35,733 bases of DNA, taken from NCBI RefSeq assembly GCF_000577335.1, contig NZ_CBYL010000036.1, forward strand, positions 1-35,733, written 5' to 3'. Shown here one piece after another: positions 22,369 to 30,160 of this stretch. Position numbers and translations under genes: made by a program. This DNA comes from Faecalispora jeddahensis. Lineage in GTDB: Bacteria > Bacillota > Clostridia > Oscillospirales > Acutalibacteraceae. Below the pieces are notes generated by a model that saw nothing but the letters and a program-made list of their open reading frames with translations, searched no databases and had not been told where the DNA came from. Positions within the stretch are counted from its first letter, which is position 1, and every line of letters begins with the position of its first letter.

Positions 22369-23130
22369 TTATTCCCCTCCCAGATACGCCGCAATCACCT
22401 TGGGATTCGTGCGGATTTCTTCCGCAGAGCCCTCCGCGATGATTCTGCCGTAATCCAGCACCACCAGGTGCTGGCAGATTCCCATGACAAAGCTCATGTC
22501 ATGCTCAATCAAAAGGATGGAGATCGAAAAACGGTCGCGGATCAGCTGAATGGATTCCATCAGCTCGCGTGTTTCCGTGGGGTTCATGCCGGCAGCCGGC
22601 TCGTCGAGCAGCAGAACCTTCGGAGACGCCGCCAGAGCGCGGGCAATCTCGAGCTTCCTCTGCTGGCCGTAGGGCAGATTTTTCGCTTTGGACTCTGCAT
22701 GTTCCTGCAGGTTAAAGACCGACAGCAGATCCATCGCTCGTTCGGTCATGGCACGCTCTTCCTTCCAGTAGGAGGGAAGGCGCAGAATCCCCGCCAAAGC
22801 GGAATATTTCATCTGGTAGTTCATCGCTATTCGCACGTTGTCCAGAACCGAAATATCCTTAAACAGGCGAATGTTCTGGAAGGTACGGGCAATTCCGCCG
22901 CGGGTCACATCGTAGGTCTTTTTGCCGATGATGCTTTTCCCTTCGAGCTCAATGGTGCCTTCCGTGGGCTGATATACCTGCGTCAGCAGGTTAAATACGG
23001 TCGTCTTACCGGCGCCGTTCGGGCCGATCAGACCCATGATCTGATTTTCTTCCAACTGGAAATTGACATCTTCCAAGGCGCGCAGGCCGCCAAACGCAAT
23101 TCCCAAATGCTTCGCTTCGAGCAGCGGCAT
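22369..23130 (-). CDS. livG: Branched-chain amino acid ABC transporter ATPase LivG
   Basis: 253 aa, ATG 23130. Walker A GPNGAGKTT, RGGIARTFQNIRLFKDISVL (LivG type), NLPYGQQRKLEIARAL in the signature position (PYGQQ replacing SGGQ, usual for LivG), Walker B LLLDEPAAGMNPTET and HDMSFVMGICQHLVVLDYG are all present. It lies 4 bases after livM and 1 base before livF. Confidence 0.95.
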   Translation of the reverse strand: MPLLEAKHLGIAFGGLRALEDVNFQLEENQIMGLIGPNGAGKTTVFNLLTQVYQPTEGTIELEGKSIIGKKTYDVTRGGIARTFQNIRLFKDISVLDNVRIAMNYQMKYSALAGILRLPSYWKEERAMTERAMDLLSVFNLQEHAESKAKNLPYGQQRKLEIARALAASPKVLLLDEPAAGMNPTETRELMESIQLIRDRFSISILLIEHDMSFVMGICQHLVVLDYGRIIAEGSAEEIRTNPKVIAAYLGGE

Positions 23131-23133
23131 CCG

Positions 23134-24138
23134 TTACGCCCCCTTTTCTCCGCCTGATGCGGGATTTTTCGTTGTTTTATTGCCTTTCGAGCCGCTCAGT
23201 TTGCCGAACAGGCGGGTCAAAGAGAATTCATACTGACCCAGCAGACCGGAGGGACGGAACAGCATCACGCAGATCAGCACAACCGAATAGGCCAGCATGC
23301 GGTAACTTGAAAAATCACGCAGGGCCTCGGGCAGGATGGTAAGAACCGTGGCCGCAATGACCGAACCGGTAATCGAGCCCATGCCGCCCAGAACCACCAT
23401 GACGAGAATTTCGACCGAATAGTTGAAATCGAACTTGCTGGGGTTCAGGATACCGATATGGTGCGCGTACAGGCCGCCGGCGATTCCGGCGAAAAACGCC
23501 GACATAATGAATGCCAGCAGCTTGTAATAGGTTGTGTTGACACCGGAAGCCTCGGCGGCGATTTCGTCCTCACGGATGGAAATGACCGCACGGCCGTGCC
23601 GGGTATGGATAAATGCAAAAATAATCGCAACGGTCAGCACCGCCAGCAGGTACACCCAGGAAAAATTCGTCTCTCTGGGAATCCCGCGCAGGCCTCTGGC
23701 GCCGCCGGTAAAATCGAGGTTAATGATGATCACGCGGATGATCTCGCCGAAGCCCAGCGTAATGATCGCCAGGTAATCGCCCTTCAGGCGCAGAGCGGGA
23801 ATGCCGATGAGCAGGCCGAACAAGGCCGCTGTCAATCCGCCGACGAGAAGCGCAATCGGGAAATCAATCGAATCCGGCAGTCCGGCGCGCAGGGTAAACA
23901 GCGCGGCGGCATAAGCGCCGACCGACATAAAACCGGCATGGCCCAAAATCAGCTGGCCCAAAAAACCGGTAGAAAGGTTCAGGCTGGTTGCCAGAATAAT
24001 ATTGATGCAAACCATTATGAGAATACCGGAATAATACGAGTTCAGCACACCGGCATTCGAAAGCCCTGTGACCAGGGCGTAAATCGCCACGATCAGGGCA
24101 AGGATCACGCCGTAAACGGCGACTTTTTTTCGATTCAT
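23134..24138 (-). CDS. livM: Branched-chain amino acid ABC permease LivM
   Basis: 334 aa from ATG 24138 (MNRKKVAVYG), with AGGAGG 11 bases upstream; a longer start at 24174 would overlap livH by 20 bases. About nine membrane segments are seen, with LSTGFLGQLILGHAGFMSVG, ALRLKGDYLAIITLGFGEII and VVLGGMGSITGSVIGA-type permease motifs (here VVLGGMGSITGSVIAA). The C-terminal tail is Gly/Ser/Lys-rich. It pairs with LivH in the inner membrane. Confidence 0.95.
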   Translation of the reverse strand: MNRKKVAVYGVILALIVAIYALVTGLSNAGVLNSYYSGILIMVCINIILATSLNLSTGFLGQLILGHAGFMSVGAYAAALFTLRAGLPDSIDFPIALLVGGLTAALFGLLIGIPALRLKGDYLAIITLGFGEIIRVIIINLDFTGGARGLRGIPRETNFSWVYLLAVLTVAIIFAFIHTRHGRAVISIREDEIAAEASGVNTTYYKLLAFIMSAFFAGIAGGLYAHHIGILNPSKFDFNYSVEILVMVVLGGMGSITGSVIAATVLTILPEALRDFSSYRMLAYSVVLICVMLFRPSGLLGQYEFSLTRLFGKLSGSKGNKTTKNPASGGEKGA

Positions 24139-24154
24139 GCTTCTTTGCGCCTCC

Positions 24155-25036
24155 TTAAACCTTTTCGCTGACATTCCTGCCGAGCAGACCCGCAGGACGA
24201 ATCAGCAAAACAAGAATCAGGATGCCAAAGACAACCGCGTCGGTAAAGCTGCTGGAAATATAGCCTTTTGTCAGGCTTTCCGCAACACCCAGCACATAGC
24301 CGCCCAGCATGGCGCCGGGAATGCTGCCGATGCCGCCCAGAACAGCCGCGACAAAGGCTTTGAGGCCCAGCAGACCGCCCATATAAGGGGTGATCATGGG
24401 GTATGTGTTGCAGTACAGCACGGCGCCCACAGCCGCAAGGCCGGAGCCAAGTCCGAATGTAAACGCGATCGAGTGGTTGGTATTAATGCCCATCAGCCGG
24501 GCAGCGGCGGCGTCTTCCGACGTAGCGCGCATCGCCTTGCCGATTTTGGTTTTATTGACGAGAAAGCTCAGGCCGACCATCATCGCCACCGAGGTGAGGA
24601 TATTGATGATGCTGCCCGACGGCACCTGCAGAGAACCGGCCTCGAGTGTGCCGAGATCAAACATGCTGGGGATCGTTTTGCCGCTGGAGGTAAACAGCAG
24701 CTGCGACAGATTCTGAAGAAAAATGCTGACGCCGATTGCCGTAATCAGCAGAGAAATTCGGGGTGCTTTCATATTGATCAGGCGGCGGTACGCAACGCGT
24801 TCAATGAACACACCCGCAACCACGCAGAACAAAATAGAGCCCAGAACCGCAGCCCAAAGAGGAGCGCCCGCGACCGTAAGCAAAAGGAACATCGCGTATG
24901 CACCCACCATAATAATATCGCCGTGCGCAAAGTTAATGAGCTGAACAATTCCGTACACCATGCTGTAACCTAACGCCACAAGGGCATAGATACTGCCCAG
25001 CCCCAAGCCGTTAATTACCTGTGAAATAAACCCCAT
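24155..25036 (-). CDS. livH: Branched-chain amino acid ABC permease LivH
   Basis: 293 aa from ATG 25036, with AAGGAAGG upstream. Family motifs: GLGLGSIYALVALGYSMVYG, INFAHGDIIMVGAY, AMRATSEDAAAARLMGIN and AFVAAVLGGIGSIPGAMLGG. The protein ends in LLIRPAGLLGRNVSEKV. It follows livK behind an attenuator-like hairpin. Confidence 0.95.
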   Translation of the reverse strand: MGFISQVINGLGLGSIYALVALGYSMVYGIVQLINFAHGDIIMVGAYAMFLLLTVAGAPLWAAVLGSILFCVVAGVFIERVAYRRLINMKAPRISLLITAIGVSIFLQNLSQLLFTSSGKTIPSMFDLGTLEAGSLQVPSGSIINILTSVAMMVGLSFLVNKTKIGKAMRATSEDAAAARLMGINTNHSIAFTFGLGSGLAAVGAVLYCNTYPMITPYMGGLLGLKAFVAAVLGGIGSIPGAMLGGYVLGVAESLTKGYISSSFTDAVVFGILILVLLIRPAGLLGRNVSEKV

Positions 25037-25066
25037 GTCCGCACCTTCCTTGATTCGATACGGCAA

Positions 25067-25095
25067 AAAGAGGGTGATGCAATCGCCCTCTTTTC
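25067..25095 (-). terminator. Attenuating hairpin between livK and livH
   Basis: 13-base arms (25067-25079 and 25083-25095, one GU pair) and a 3-base loop, followed on the leftward RNA by UUUUUG. Partial termination or 3'-end protection here would give the binding protein a higher level than the permease genes, as is usual for ABC operons. Confidence 0.75.
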
Positions 25096-25117
25096 ACCAG
25101 ACTATCACAGTTATTGC

Positions 25118-26296
25118 TTATTTCGAATAGTATTCGAGGAACTTATAGGCTCCGCCCTTAATCTGGGTAATCGCCGCCTGCTTGATCGGGTTGCGATTCT
25201 CATCATAAGTGATCTCGCCGGTCAGGCCGCTGTACTTGATGGCCGTCAATTTCTCAACAACCGCTTTGGAATCGGTGGAACCGGCCTCTTCAATCGCCTG
25301 CACCAGAATGTGCAGAGCATCATAACCCAGAACAGCAAACATGTTGGCATCTGTGTTATATTTTGCCTTATAGTCCTCAAGGAACTTCTGCAGAGCCGGA
25401 TCGGTGGATTCCGCGGAATACTGGCTGCAGAACAGAGAGCCTTCCACAGCGGAAGCATTGTCTTTACCGATCTGCTCAATGACGCCGTCCCAGCCGTCGC
25501 CGCCCAGCAGGGTGGATTTAATGCCCAGCTGTCTGGCCTGTGTGGCGATCAGCGCAACATCCTGATAATACACCGGCACAAAGAACACGTCGGGGCTCTT
25601 CGCGGCAATCTTGGTCAGCTGCGATTTAAAGTCCACATCGTTGGTGGTGTAGCTTTCCTTCGCGACAATCTCCAGACCAAGGTCTTTGGCGGTCTTCTCA
25701 AAGGTCTCCGCCAGACCGACAGAATAGTCGTCAGCCATATTATAAATGATAGCAGCGGTCTTTGCATTCAGCTTCTTGCTCGCGTAGTTCGCCATCAGGT
25801 CGCCCTGGAAGGGATCGGTAAAGCAAGCACGGAATACGTTCGGGCCTGCCGCGGTAACATCCTCGGCAGTAGCGGTAGCAGAGATCATCGGGATGCCGCT
25901 CTTTACCGCCTCAGGCGCAACCGCCAGCGTGGGGGTAGATGTAACGTCGCCGACCAGCGCTACGATTTTGTCGTTCTGCACCAGTTTATTGTAAGCGTTG
26001 ACCGCTTCGGTCGCATCGTTTTTGGTGTCGTAGGAAATATATTTGATCTTTTTGCCCAGAACGCCTTCACCCTGGTTAATCTGTTCAACCGCCAGCTGAA
26101 TCGCATTGTTTACCGCAATGCCATAAATAGAGGCGTTACCGGTCAGCGGGGCCAGACCGCCAATCACAATCTCACTTGCATCCGTATTTGCGGCGGCACT
26201 GGAAGAGCCGCTTTCCGCCGGCTTATTGCCGCAGCCGGTCAGTGCAGCACCCATCATTACCGCAGCCATTGCAGCGGCTAAGATACGCTGTTTCAT
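25118..26296 (-). CDS. livK: Branched-chain amino acid-binding lipoprotein LivK/LivJ
   Basis: 392 aa, ATG 26296 with TAGGAGG upstream. A lipoprotein signal ends at the lipobox LTG-C22, followed by a Ser/Ala linker. The type-I periplasmic-binding fold shows EIVIGGLAPLTGNASIYGIA, INQGEGVLGKKIKYISYDTK, ALVGDVTSTPTLAVAPEAVK, NVFRACFTDPFQGDLMANY and GLTGEITYDENRNPIKQAAI. It captures Leu/Ile/Val outside the membrane; related family members bind other amino acids or amides, so specificity is by family only. Confidence 0.94.
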   Translation of the reverse strand: MKQRILAAAMAAVMMGAALTGCGNKPAESGSSSAAANTDASEIVIGGLAPLTGNASIYGIAVNNAIQLAVEQINQGEGVLGKKIKYISYDTKNDATEAVNAYNKLVQNDKIVALVGDVTSTPTLAVAPEAVKSGIPMISATATAEDVTAAGPNVFRACFTDPFQGDLMANYASKKLNAKTAAIIYNMADDYSVGLAETFEKTAKDLGLEIVAKESYTTNDVDFKSQLTKIAAKSPDVFFVPVYYQDVALIATQARQLGIKSTLLGGDGWDGVIEQIGKDNASAVEGSLFCSQYSAESTDPALQKFLEDYKAKYNTDANMFAVLGYDALHILVQAIEEAGSTDSKAVVEKLTAIKYSGLTGEITYDENRNPIKQAAITQIKGGAYKFLEYYSK

Positions 26297-26516
26297 CGTG
26301 TTTCCTCCTAAAATAAAATTAATATATCATCGGCAGAGCCGAAAATACATATCCGCGGACCCCTCTTGTCCGACTTTCCTTTTTCCATTTACAACAAATC
26401 AGCCGGGCCAAAGGCGGCAAGCAGCCACACTGCCACACTTTAAAATACAAAAAAGTTAGCGCATTGCTCTGTAAAAGCGACCTGCCTAAAAGAGAACCAA
26501 TCTTTGAAAAATCTTT
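26297..26516 (-). other. 220-base leader of the liv operon
   Basis: No gene is visible. The leader holds two small hairpins near its end (CGGAC/GTCCG around 26350-26370 and CGGC/GCCG around 26331-26343) and no clear terminator. I looked for a T-box (specifier stem, conserved GGGTGG-ACCGCG block) and a leader peptide with Leu/Ile/Val runs and found neither convincingly. Confidence 0.4.
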
Positions 26517-26522
26517 CTTCAA

Positions 26523-26551
26523 ATTATACTCCCGCCGGGCAGTTTTTGCAA
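26523..26551 (-). promoter_or_regulatory. Promoter of the liv operon
   Basis: TTGCAA (26551 to 26546), a 17-base spacer and a perfect TATAAT (26528 to 26523). Transcription would start near 26516, leaving a leader of about 220 bases before livK. Confidence 0.8.
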
Positions 26552-26669
26552 CTGAAACCTAAAAAAATGCGTTTTGTTCTCCGCTCGCGTTCATTTTCTT
26601 TCAACTTTTGCAATTTTTTTAGTACCACTGTTCAAAATACGAAAGTTTACCTGGCAAAACCTGCAAGAA

Positions 26670-27335
26670 TCACTTTGCGCTCCCCCAGCGGGCAATTGCC
26701 GCCTTAATGGGAATCCCCTCGGCGGAAAACATCAGCTCATGCTCTGTAGAAGGGCTTTCCTCCCACTGCTCGGCGTGAAGATTCTGCGTAGACCGCAACA
26801 GCGTAAAACCGCTTTCTTCCAAATACCGCAGCGTAGAGAGGTACAGTTCCTCGTCATCCGTCTTAAAATGGATTTCCGCGCCGTCGGCCAGAAAGGACTT
26901 ATACAGCTCCAATTGATTCGGATGCGTCATGCGCCGCTTATGGTGCCGTACTTTCGGCCAGGGATTGCAGAAATTAATGTAGAGCCGCTCCACCCTGTCG
27001 CTCGGATCGACGATCTTGGGCATGTCCTCAATATGATGCGCCATCAGCGCCACATTATGAACCGGCGCACCCAGCTCACTGTATGCTTTTTCCAGATTCC
27101 TGCGCGCCACGCCCAGAACATCCGGGCTTTGATCGACGCCGATGTAGTTGATCTCTGGATGAAGGGGCGCAAGCTGAGCCAGAAAGACTCCCTTGCCGCA
27201 GCCGAGCTCCAGATGGATCGGATGCTTTTCGGCAAACCATTCACCCCAGCGGCCCTTCCATTCTTCGGGGCTGCTGATAAAATATGGACAATGGGCCAGC
27301 TCCGGGCGCGCCCATGCCTTTTTTCTCATTCTCAT
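26670..27335 (-). CDS. trmB: tRNA (guanine-N7)-methyltransferase TrmB
   Basis: 221 aa from ATG 27335 (MRMRKKAWARPEL), the usual start in Clostridia; the frame is open 27 codons further. SAM-binding motif LELGCGKGVFLAQLA, INYIGVDQSPDVL, NFCNPWPKVRHHKRRMTHPN and the C-terminal GAEIHFKTDDEELY are diagnostic. It makes m7G46 in tRNA. It begins about 119 bases before the liv promoter region and is transcribed leftward on its own. Confidence 0.96.
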   Translation of the reverse strand: MRMRKKAWARPELAHCPYFISSPEEWKGRWGEWFAEKHPIHLELGCGKGVFLAQLAPLHPEINYIGVDQSPDVLGVARRNLEKAYSELGAPVHNVALMAHHIEDMPKIVDPSDRVERLYINFCNPWPKVRHHKRRMTHPNQLELYKSFLADGAEIHFKTDDEELYLSTLRYLEESGFTLLRSTQNLHAEQWEESPSTEHELMFSAEGIPIKAAIARWGSAK

Positions 27336-27524
27336 TGTTTCCACCGCCAACAGCCGCACAAATCTTCCGCCGGGCCTAAACCGTTTCGGGAACGCGGCCG
27401 GTGTTTGATTGCTCACGCAGCCGAAAAAACGGCATGTGAATCAACTTTTCTATTGTAATGCACACAGCACGAAAATGCAAGCATTTCCGCTGTATTTTGA
27501 CACTTTCCTGCGATGAATGCCATA

Positions 27525-27562
27525 AATAAGAACGCCGCCGACTGGGCCGGTAGCGTTCTTAT
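27525..27562. terminator. Terminator behind the HD-GYP gene
   Basis: ATAAGAACGC (27525-27534) pairs with GCGTTCTTAT (27553-27562), with a further CCG/CGG inside; leftward RNA ends in UUAU UUAU-type sequence. It separates the HD-GYP gene from trmB. Confidence 0.7.
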
Positions 27563-27601
27563 CCCTTCGATGGATTAGAGCATCTGTTCCTGATTTTTCC
27601 A

Positions 27602-28516
27602 TTACGGTTCCAGATCCTGAAAGATTTTTTTCTCCGCAGCCAGGAGAAGCTCATAAGGATATTGGTCTTTCTGCTCCTTCAGCGAACGAATCGCATTTCT
27701 CATCTCCCGAATGCCGCTGCTGGCAGTAGAAGAATTCGAACTGCCTGATGAATGAAACGATGTGGTAAAATCCAGCTGATCTGCTACAAGGCAGATTTGG
27801 GCAGCCTGGGAAATGGACGCCGCTGTAAGCCCGTTGGGGTATCCGGAACCATCCAGCCGTTCATGATGCTGTAAAATCATATTACGGCTATTTTCACTCA
27901 GCCCTGCCCCTTGAACCATGTCATGACCTAATTCACAGTGCTGGCGCAGAAGAAGGGTCTCCTGCTCTGTCAGCGCTTCAGGAGCTTTGTCCAGTATCCG
28001 CTGCGGGATCAATATTTTGCCGATATCATGAAGCAGCGCCCCCAGACAAATATCAGTCATGCCGTCTTTCGGGCAGCCGAGTGCGGATGCAATCAGCAAA
28101 CTGAGAATGGCGACATCCATTGAGTGAGTATAAAGCCGCCCACCATGCTGCCACAGAGTATCGATATAAATTCGCCAGGGGCAGCGATTGTCCGCAAACA
28201 GTACAGAGTTTAGAATCAAAGAGCATTTTTCCATTTCCATCCCATTTACAGATTCCGGGAAACGCTTTTTCAGATCATTCCAATAGAGCGAAAGCCCTGC
28301 CTTTCTTGCTTCGCCAGCAGAGGCGGATTCCTCTGTATTTAAGAAAGGAAGGCCATGATAAGAAGCCTTTTTGTCTTCAGTAAATAAGAACTTTTCCTCT
28401 AACAAATCCATATTTTCCAATTTTGATAATACCTCTGGGGTAAGCTCCTGCCCCTTTGCGTATAAAAGAATTCCTGATCTGCTGTAAATATCTTTTTCCG
28501 CACAACGTGGCTTCAT
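27602..28516 (-). CDS. HD-GYP domain protein
   Basis: 304 aa from ATG 28516, with AAGGAG 10 bases upstream. H131 (YTHSMDVAILSL), HDIGK (163-167), H194 and H199 region (RQHCELGHDM), and HHERLDGSGYP (217-227) give the metal ligands and the GYP signature of c-di-GMP phosphodiesterases. The first 120 residues are an uncharacterised N-terminal part without membrane segments. After GYP the usual VADVYDALTS is degenerate (VADQLDFTTS) and followed by a Ser/Gly/Thr-rich stretch, so activity may be altered. Confidence 0.88.
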   Translation of the reverse strand: MKPRCAEKDIYSRSGILLYAKGQELTPEVLSKLENMDLLEEKFLFTEDKKASYHGLPFLNTEESASAGEARKAGLSLYWNDLKKRFPESVNGMEMEKCSLILNSVLFADNRCPWRIYIDTLWQHGGRLYTHSMDVAILSLLIASALGCPKDGMTDICLGALLHDIGKILIPQRILDKAPEALTEQETLLLRQHCELGHDMVQGAGLSENSRNMILQHHERLDGSGYPNGLTAASISQAAQICLVADQLDFTTSFHSSGSSNSSTASSGIREMRNAIRSLKEQKDQYPYELLLAAEKKIFQDLEP

Positions 28517-28697
28517 ATTGCATCCGCTCCTTTTGAAAAAACGTTTTATTTTTCCAGTGATGGAACATACTAAGATTCTGTGGGCAGCTATTTCCCAGGC
28601 CCCGGTTTTCGGCGCAGGGCAAATCATTTCAGGATTTTCTCCGTATTCCACGAAAAGCGGAAATACGTTAAAATTCGGGAATCATACAGATTCTCTT

Positions 28698-28726
28698 TTT
28701 CTATGTAAAAAACAGTCACTTTTCAA
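28698..28726 (-). promoter_or_regulatory. Candidate promoter of the HD-GYP gene
   Basis: TTGAAA (28726 to 28721), 17-base spacer and TAGAAA (28703 to 28698), about 180 bases before the start. The rest of 28517-28836 shows no gene; I saw no c-di-GMP riboswitch. Confidence 0.4.
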
Positions 28727-28836
28727 AGGAATCATTGAAACGACTGCTTTGAGTACCCTGACCGCAGATTATTAGAAACCGCGGCCTTTCTTTCGCTTTT
28801 TTCGAATAAAATTTTCTTAAATTGCTGTTTTCAAAC

Positions 28837-28868
28837 AAAAAAACCGGCTTTTTTCAGCCGGTTTTTTT
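28837..28868. terminator. Bidirectional terminator between pdaA and the HD-GYP gene
   Basis: AAAAAAACCGGCT (28837-28849) and AGCCGGTTTTTTT (28856-28868) around a 6-base loop, with U7 tails possible in both directions. It ends the pdaA transcript 58 bases after the stop. Confidence 0.9.
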
Positions 28869-28925
28869 ATTTGGAAATGATAAGGCGGCAAACTCTTAGA
28901 AATATCGCTGACAACGGAAAATCTG

Positions 28926-29729
28926 TCAGGCGACCAGCTCATCCAGCGTACCGAAAGTATATCCCATCTTTTTCCATTCGGTGATCAGCTGATCGAGAAT
29001 CTCCGCGTTTGTTTTCGACGTGCTGTGCAGCAGAATCACCGCTCCGGGATGAATCCGCGTCGTCAGCTTCTTCATCGCCTCTTCATGGCTGGGTTGCTTA
29101 TCGACCTGCCAATCCACATATGCAAGGCTCCAGAAAATCGTGCGATAGCCAAGCTCGTTTGCCATCTGCAGGTTTTCTTTGCTGTATTTTCCCTGCGGCG
29201 GGCGGTAGAACTTCTTCATCGGCTGTCCGACAGCCGTCTGATAAGCTTCCTCCAGAGACTTGATCTCTTTTTCAAACGAAGCCTTATCCTGAATCTTCGC
29301 CATGTCGGGATGATGGTAGGTATGGTTGCCCACAATGTGGCCTTCCTCCGTCATGCGCTTGACCAGATCGGCGCTGGTATCAATATAATGGCCCACCACA
29401 AAAAACGCAGCCTTGACGTTCTGCTTTTTAAGGGTATCCAGAATAGAGGCAGTATAGCCATTTTCGTACCCGCAGTCAAAGGTCAGGTATACTTTCTTCT
29501 GACTGGTATCGCCTATGTAATACGCATTATAGGGCTTTAAATCCGCATCGCTTGCATCCACCACCGGGGTATTCCCCTGCGGGCCCTGAAAGCTAAGCCC
29601 CCAGCTGACAGCCGCGCCGGTTTCCACCGCTGTTCCCGCGGTAAAACGGTAAGCAAGAGGCCCGCCGATCAGCAGCAAACAGCACGCCAGCACCGCGGCC
29701 ACATGTCTTTTCTTTAAAATCAAATACAT
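28926..29729 (-). CDS. pdaA: PdaA-type peptidoglycan N-acetylmuramic acid deacetylase
   Basis: 267 aa from ATG 29729, with AGGGAG upstream. An N-terminal membrane anchor (HVAAVLACCLLLIGGPLAYRF) precedes a CE4 domain: YLTFDCGYENGYTASILDTL (D85), GNHTYHHPDM (H136 and H140, metal), KFYRPPQGKYSKE, IFWSLAYVDW and HPGAVILLHSTSK. The TFD-x-GYENG form, LAYVDWQVD and the C-terminal MGYTFGTLDELV match PdaA, which starts muramic delta-lactam formation in the spore cortex. The second Asp of classical TFDD is Cys here. If sporulation is absent, a vegetative deacetylase is the alternative. Confidence 0.9.
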   Translation of the reverse strand: MYLILKKRHVAAVLACCLLLIGGPLAYRFTAGTAVETGAAVSWGLSFQGPQGNTPVVDASDADLKPYNAYYIGDTSQKKVYLTFDCGYENGYTASILDTLKKQNVKAAFFVVGHYIDTSADLVKRMTEEGHIVGNHTYHHPDMAKIQDKASFEKEIKSLEEAYQTAVGQPMKKFYRPPQGKYSKENLQMANELGYRTIFWSLAYVDWQVDKQPSHEEAMKKLTTRIHPGAVILLHSTSKTNAEILDQLITEWKKMGYTFGTLDELVA

Positions 29730-29929
29730 TCTCTCACTCCCTCTGACTCTCAGGGCAGCTGCCTTCCCATCGGACACACCGCTTAAAAGCGGAATCTCCG
29801 AGCCGTTATGCTGTTGATTTCTTCCACTGTGATCTTCGGCCGCAGCACCTAGGATTTCTCTTTCTAATTTATGAAGCCCCAGCGTGTTTTATGAATGTTT
29901 TTCCTCAATCTTGTCCCCTTTTTCATTTA

Positions 29930-29957
29930 TATTATGTATCTATACAAAAGAAAATAC
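29930..29957 (-). promoter_or_regulatory. Possible forespore-type promoter of pdaA
   Basis: GTATT (29957 to 29953), 16-base spacer, CATAATA (29936 to 29930). The -10 fits the sigma-F/sigma-G pattern CATNNTA and the -35 fits G-N-A-T except its last base. PdaA is sigma-G controlled in Bacillus subtilis. The leader of about 195 bases is long, which lowers confidence. Confidence 0.35.
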
Positions 29958-30030
29958 CCGGATCATCCCCCCAGCACCTCCCATTTAGAAAGCGAAAAAA
30001 GCGTGAACCGGCAGAATCCGGGAAGAAATG

Positions 30031-30100
30031 TTAAAGGCAATTTAAACCTGTGAGAAGATTTCCTAGGTTTGTTGAAATCTTATTTGGGGCTTTCTATACT
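30031..30100 (+). promoter_or_regulatory. Phosphatase promoter with PhoP-box-like repeat
   Basis: TTGAAA (30072-30077), 17-base spacer and TATACT (30095-30100), followed by AAGGAGGG before the ATG at 30161. Upstream, TTAAAG (30031-30036) and TTAAAC (30042-30047) repeat with an 11-base period, the spacing of PhoP boxes in Firmicutes. A secreted phosphatase is a natural Pho-regulon member, so phosphate control is likely but inferred. Confidence 0.6.
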
Positions 30101-30160
30101 GAACCTGTAATGAGGGCTCTTTCGCCCAAAAAATGGAAAGAGTGAATCAAGGAGGGTAAC

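Noticed and set aside
25310-26281. 323-codon open frame on the plus strand
   Set aside because: Antisense to livK, which is complete and typical.
26297-26516. T-box or leader-peptide attenuator before livK
   Set aside because: A GGGGTCCGCGG stretch resembles part of the T-box motif, but no specifier stem, antiterminator or terminator is visible and there is no Leu/Ile/Val-rich short frame.
28517-28697. c-di-GMP riboswitch before the HD-GYP gene
   Set aside because: None of the conserved GEMM-I or GEMM-II loop sequences could be found.
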